Shown here: piece after piece, positions 36,201 to 39,281 of the stretch
How the letters are laid out: every line of letters begins with the position of its first letter
How positions within the stretch are numbered: position 1 is the first letter of the stretch
Assembly: GCA_011763485.2 (NCBI GenBank)
Contig: JAANSK020144455.1
Coordinates: 1 to 39,281, forward strand
Source: Isoetes engelmannii
Lineage: Eukaryota; Streptophyta; Lycopodiopsida; Isoetales; Isoetaceae
Length of the DNA: 39,281 bases
Direction: 5' to 3'
Made by a program: the position numbers and the translations under genes
Notes under the pieces: generated by a model
What the model was told of the DNA's origin: nothing
What the model saw: only the letters and a program-made list of their open reading frames with translations
Databases searched by the model: none

Positions 36201-36717
36201 CAATGCCATTGCTACAGGTGCACCTAAGGTTCTTGCGTGCCTCTCAAATTTTAAGTAGAATGTTCTCTTTCCAGCCCAATATCCCGAATAGATAAAATTC
36301 CTTTTCGTTTTGTCCCAATAAGATTCATATCAGAATACCCACAACATTTCAGGCACGTTAGATAAACTATCATTACCAAGGAAATGGCGTCTCGTTGAGG
36401 ATGAGTTTTCAATTAATGCCTTGAATTCCAGGCGCTTTACACTATGAAAGCTTGTTTTGACATAGACTTCCTGCAATGTTCAAAATCAAAACTCGCAGTC
36501 ATAAAGGTGTTTCGTTATTTGAGCCTCTAATAAATTAAGGAGATTATTTCTCGGCATTAAGAATGAAGTAATGTGTACAATGCCAAAGGAAAAAAGTACT
36601 TACTGTTCGAATCTGAAGGTCTTGCCTGTAAGTCTCAGCTGCACGGAAGTTCTGCTTAGAACCAAATTGCATTGAAGAAAAGGAAGGCGATGTCAATTGA
36701 ACTCCGAATGTCGCCAT
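27271..36717 (-). CDS. TERC: Chloroplast thylakoid membrane protein TERC (TerC family)
   Basis: Plant TERC is a multi-pass thylakoid protein needed for thylakoid formation and membrane-protein insertion. Fifteen minus-strand exons: 36717-36604, 36470-36377, 34270-34205, 32151-31961, 31405-31329, 30387-30300, 30091-30011, 29373-29317, 29240-29156, 28145-28096, 28011-27955, 27799-27721, 27624-27566, 27493-27436, 27368-27271. All phases fit, giving 417 residues. The N-terminus (1 to about 90) is Ser/Arg/Lys-rich with few acidic residues, like a transit peptide; an acidic linker follows. TerC signatures: EQSLSVDN (185-192), ELSDIVFAVDS (313-323), then FGVTRDP and LRSLYT. Hydrophobic segments include about 149-165, 194-206, 211-235, 240-252, 302-322, 367-380 and 391-411. 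Exons 1-3 are poorly conserved in the family and less certain than 4-15. Introns 2 and 3 contain copia fossils. Confidence 0.92.
28457..28735 (-). other. Coding-like open frame inside TERC intron 9
   Basis: On the TERC strand, a frame open from about 28735 to a stop at 28457 (first ATG at 28687) reads protein-like sequence (NEGTSVFDPKLTGNKK, SNAAADHRLPPLDNKE, SIDDFLHVKISL). It is not part of TERC and I recognise no family. It may be a captured gene piece or chance. Confidence 0.25.
31098..31173. repeat. Tandem 38-bp duplication in TERC intron 5
   Basis: Units at 31098-31135 and 31136-31173 (AAGAACTAC..CACCTGTT.TAAAATAATCGCCCTT), differing at a few positions. No function is suggested. Confidence 0.8.
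33260..33910 (+). mobile_element. Copia-type LTR-element 5' fragment (fossil)
   Basis: A 93-bp sequence occurs twice in direct orientation (33260-33352 and 33818-33910), nearly identical. One base after the first copy is TGGTATCAGAGC (33354-33365), the standard primer-binding site complementary to initiator methionine tRNA in plant Ty1/copia elements. So the first copy is the end of an LTR and what follows is the start of an internal region. Total length is about 650 bp. It may be a TRIM-like miniature or a deleted larger element; TG..CA ends and a polypurine tract were not seen. It is broken. The high similarity of the two copies suggests the duplication is fairly recent. It lies in TERC intron 3, antisense to the gene. 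Confidence 0.6.
34480..35440 (+). mobile_element. Copia-type polyprotein 3' fragment (fossil)
   Basis: Similarity to the end of the copia reverse transcriptase and to RNase H is visible in pieces on the plus strand: a segment around FCLGVEVW, one around GSLVYLIINRPD, and the RNase H-type STTEAELKAL. It is clearly broken, with many breaks, and no LTR was recognised at its ends, so age cannot be estimated from LTR divergence. It lies in TERC intron 2, antisense to the gene. Confidence 0.7.
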
Positions 36718-37091
36718 CTTCGAAAACCTTCACTTCTCTCTATCCTCTGGTTTGTGTAACAAATGGGATAATCTTGAAACGTGACATAATCTCGGGCGCT
36801 GGAAACTATTTTCCCACTAAAATCAAAACCAAGCGTCGAAATTAGGGGTTCCCCCGAATTTCAGATAAAGTAGCAAATTTCCGGCCAAAATTTTATAAAG
36901 ATAGTGTAAAATCCGGCAAACTATGGGGCGTTTTTCTCAAAAATCCGGTAAGTATAGATAAAGGGCGGCAATGGCAGATGGGCGAGCCCCCTTTATCTGC
37001 AGTAACAGCCGAGCAAGGGGAGTTGACCTCCTTAACCGGTAGGCAAGATGCCTCACCCAGACCTACACGGGGATAATGTTACCTTGGTTTC
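36718..37091. promoter_or_regulatory. Upstream region of TERC (intergenic, divergent)
   Basis: Lies between the TERC ATG (36717, minus) and the plus-strand gene at 37613. It should hold the TERC 5' untranslated region and promoter. A short motif AATCCGG or TTCCGG recurs (about 36892, 36911, 36943), and GC content rises to the right. No TATA box is convincing. Confidence 0.35.
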
Positions 37092-37560
37092 GATGATCCT
37101 GGAGGTGGAAATTCCGGCCTCCGGAATCACCACCATTTTTCGACGGAGTCCGTTCGGGGAGCCTCCGTTATGCTGTAGTGACACATGTCAGCACGCTTGC
37201 ACCGATCGCGGCCGTCCGTGGTTTCGGCTGATCCTGGCCGTTCGCCGGCCTCCCATCCTCCGGTATCACCATTAAAAAGTGACGGGCGATCACCTCATCC
37301 GGGATCACCACCCTGGTGATTCCGGAGGAGGTGATCATCAACCTGGTGATCCCGGAGGAAGGGAGCACCATGCCCTGGCCGATAACGGGGAAGTTATTAG
37401 CCTTCCGGAGATTACGCCCTCCGGGATCACCAGAGCCGGCCAGACGCGCTACCGACCTCCGGGATCACCATCTTGGCCGATATCGGGTTGCCATTATCCG
37501 CCCAGCGTTCCCGCCCTCCGGGATCACCATATTTGAGCCTGGCATCCGGGATTACCACCA
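37092..37560. repeat. GC-rich cluster of a 15-bp motif, CCTCCGGGATCACCA
   Basis: Direct copies, exact or near-exact: 37118, 37257, 37296, 37418, 37456, 37515, 37544. Inverted copies: 37092-37105 (degenerate), 37314-37328 and 37344-37358. The three at 37418, 37456 and 37515 are identical over 15 bp. The motif joins a CCGG palindrome to GATCACC, and spacing is irregular (18 to about 140 bases). The block is far richer in GC and CpG than its surroundings. Open frames occur on both strands because of composition and are not called as genes. It could be the subterminal region of a DNA transposon, a small satellite, or binding sites in a bidirectional promoter. Confidence 0.8.
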
Positions 37561-37612
37561 AAATATAATAGAACCATCGACTCCACACATTTGCAATGTC
37601 TTGATTTTCACC

Positions 37613-38143
37613 ATGCAACGGCTACTACCAACGGTGAATGTCTTGGCTTTGATTCACTTGAACATAGCAGAGATGGTGAGGATTCGGGCACAACGACGTG
37701 TTAGATACGTGCTCCGTCTTAAGGAGGTGTTAGTCTATGTGAATGAACTCCAGGAGGATGTTGCTCTCGAGCTTGCGGGTTCTACCTTGCAGACACTGAC
37801 AAGTAAGCTTTGAGTTATTGTTGGTCTTCAGTGTTTTTGTCTTACCTCTTCATGTGCCTTGACTCCAACTGATACAGGAGCACCAACACATACTGAGATG
37901 ATCTGTCGACATCCTGATTTGGATTTGCCCTCAGACCAAGACATGCTGAGGCTGCTCAAGCATATCATTATCCAGGTCAAGGCTTTGAAGAGGCTACTGC
38001 AAATGGACGAGATATGGTTTGGCAACAGGTTGAAACCTATGTTCGAGGAGCTGCATTGGTGCCTGACTTACACCTTTGTATTCTTCCAATCCAACCCTCA
38101 AGACCCTCTTGATGCTCCACAACATTTTTTTTTTTTGGGTTGA
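37613..38143 (+). CDS. Unknown two-exon gene, C-terminus altered by a LINE insertion
   Basis: Exon 1 is 37613-37802 (ATG; MQRLLPTVNVLALIH) ending CTGACAA|GTAAGC. A 75-base intron with acceptor GATACAG leads to exon 2, 37878-38143. Phases agree, giving 151 residues. The product is mostly helical-looking, rich in Leu, Arg and Glu (RAQRRVRYVLRLKEVL, LLKHIIIQVKALKRLL), with no recognised domain. The last codons (HFFFLG) come from a small retroposon at 38123-38231. Without it the frame would close as DAPQY and TGA at 38242-38247. The gene is divergent from TERC across about 0.9 kb. The exon pair looks genuine because intron, phase and composition fit; function is unknown. Confidence 0.5.
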
Positions 38144-38231
38144 AAGATTATTAAAATGTATTGAAGCACTTCCTACTATGTCAAACTTGTGTAAAGAAGA
38201 CTCTCCCTAGTTGATGGGCCAGATCTCTTGG
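38123..38231 (-). mobile_element. Short 5'-truncated LINE insertion with 10-bp target duplication
   Basis: A 109-bp insert flanked by TGCTCCACAA (38113-38122 and 38232-38241). In minus orientation it ends in a poly(A) run (T tract at about 38125-38136), preceded by TTTTAATAATCTTTCAACCC, the usual look of a plant LINE 3' end. Poly(A) plus a perfect 10-bp duplication is the mark of target-primed reverse transcription, and the intact duplication suggests a fairly young event. Confidence 0.8.
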
Positions 38232-38247
38232 TGCTCCACAATACTGA

Positions 38248-38681
38248 GATACAAGAACAATAAGAACATGTGTTAACAATGTGGATACATGTTGGGGGTG
38301 AAGGGGCATTACCTTCTCAACATTTTTAGGCTCCACACCCTTGACCTAAAGAAATATAAATTTTCTTAATACTAGATAAAAAAAAAGGGACATAGCATTA
38401 TTATCGACATCGCGCCCCACGCGAGTTCCAGCACGACACGTCAGGACATTAGTATTAGCAAATACATATGACATGCATATTAATTTACTGCATACTAATT
38501 TGACGCGCTGGGAGTGATTCTTACGAAATAATACAATATTAACCTCAGTAATATTGAAAATCAACTACGAAATACAAAATACGAAGTAATACCCCAAATA
38601 ATACTTAATAAACCCTAAACTAAACCCCAAATCCTTCCTGGACTCTAAACCCGCCGTCCTTCTCGCATTTCTTCATTCCAA
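38248..38681. promoter_or_regulatory. Promoter region of the gene at 38682, with telo-box
   Basis: AAACCCTAA at 38610-38618 is a plant telo-box, common just upstream of the start in genes for growth and translation. A related TAAACCCC follows. The rest of the spacer is AT-rich with no other recognised signal. Confidence 0.4.
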
Positions 38682-38993
38682 ATGGCATCCTCTACTCGAG
38701 TTCCCTTTTCCAAATGGACGCCTCCAGTAGTCCGATCACATGTCAATAGGCATCGCGAGTTGCACCTGGCAAAAGATTTCTATTCTGATATTTTTCGGAT
38801 TGCAGGCAAAGACATTGCCTATGCTGACGATGTCTGGAACAATAGTACCAGGACATTTGCATTTAATCTGAGTGATTTAGATGTTGATCAGCAGTGGAAG
38901 ATGGTCGGGCCTGCAGGAATGGCTCTGGATGCAGTTTTGATGTACTTGCAACATATGCGCCTGCATGTGGCTGGAGTGTATGCCCTGGACTAG
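38682..38993 (+). CDS. Unknown protein, frame stays open beyond its stop to the window edge
   Basis: ATG in good plant context (CCAAATGGC), then 103 codons: MASSTRVPFSKWTPPVV, AGKDIAYADDVW, QQWKMVGPAGMALDAVL, ending in GVYALD and TAG. No domain was recognised. The same frame then continues without a stop for 96 codons to the end of the window, with similarly protein-like sequence (LLKIGSIILDNPVAHLEAHK, MDYPDLDLQNVL). Either this is a longer gene interrupted by one stop, an intron is missing from my model, or the stop is bypassed. The 3' end is outside the window. Confidence 0.45.
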   Translation: MASSTRVPFSKWTPPVVRSHVNRHRELHLAKDFYSDIFRIAGKDIAYADDVWNNSTRTFAFNLSDLDVDQQWKMVGPAGMALDAVLMYLQHMRLHVAGVYALD

Positions 38994-39281
38994 CTATTGA
39001 AGATCGGGTCAATCATACTAGACAACCCAGTTGCTCATCTGGAGGCTCATAAGAGGTATTTGAAAGGCAGGATAATGGCCACAACTAATTTACTAGTTGA
39101 TTTTTCTAATTTTAGTCCGCACCAAATGGACGTAATGTTAGGCCAGACGAAGCTGATTGACATGGACTATCCTGACCTGGATCTTCAAAATGTTTTAGTC
39201 AATATAAAATTCCTGACTTCTGGTGCTGAAAACCGCGCGCGGCGCGGTGTCTACATTAATGCCCATATATGCCTGAATTTT

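Noticed and set aside
37048-37536. Open frames on both strands of the GC-rich block as genes
   Set aside because: They follow from GC-rich composition and the repeated motif, overlap on both strands and have no domain.
37092-37560. CRISPR-like repeat array
   Set aside because: Units are 15 bp, occur in both orientations with spacings from 18 to about 140 bases, and the window is plant nuclear DNA.

Overview
This is a nuclear segment from a land plant. It carries two recognisable plant genes with many GT-AG introns: peroxisomal hydroxypyruvate reductase (photorespiration) and the chloroplast thylakoid protein TERC. They sit among plant-type LINEs, a Helitron, small DNA transposons, a tRNA-derived SINE and copia debris. 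Base composition is AT-rich apart from one GC-rich island. The lineage within land plants cannot be fixed from the sequence alone; nothing points to a prokaryote, an organelle genome or a living virus.

Layout. 1-430: minus-strand remnant of a LINE 3' end. 501-1862: two tandem copies of a 684-bp unit of unknown origin. 3008-4037: a weak two-exon gene candidate. 4120-4290: a tRNA-like SINE. 4832-9407: a 4.6-kb non-autonomous Helitron with clear termini. 9527-9902: a small CACTA-like element. 10111-10482: an unidentified coding-like fragment. 11271-17001 (minus): HPR1 in 13 exons. 18096-18642: a MITE with hAT-like inverted repeats. About 18650-25840: a degenerate L1-type LINE with zinc knuckle, endonuclease, reverse transcriptase and zf-RVT, plus a tandem repeat inside ORF1. 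27271-36717 (minus): TERC in 15 exons, with copia fossils in introns 2 and 3. 37092-37560: a GC-rich cluster of a palindrome-containing 15-bp motif lying between divergent genes. 37613-38143 (plus): an unknown two-exon gene whose tail has been changed by a small LINE insertion. 38682-end (plus): an unknown gene with a telo-box upstream.

Both main gene models were built exon by exon. Splice phases agree at every junction, giving 388 codons for HPR1 and 417 for TERC, close to the usual lengths of these families. The most interesting result is the 3' end of HPR1. Splicing the last intron adds a C-terminus ending in Ser-Lys-Met, a peroxisomal targeting signal. Retaining that intron ends the protein 13 residues after the donor, without a signal. 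This is the same layout as the light-regulated peroxisomal/cytosolic pair reported for pumpkin hydroxypyruvate reductase. The two genes serve the same photosynthetic cell (photorespiratory carbon recovery and thylakoid assembly), but nothing indicates that they are co-regulated.
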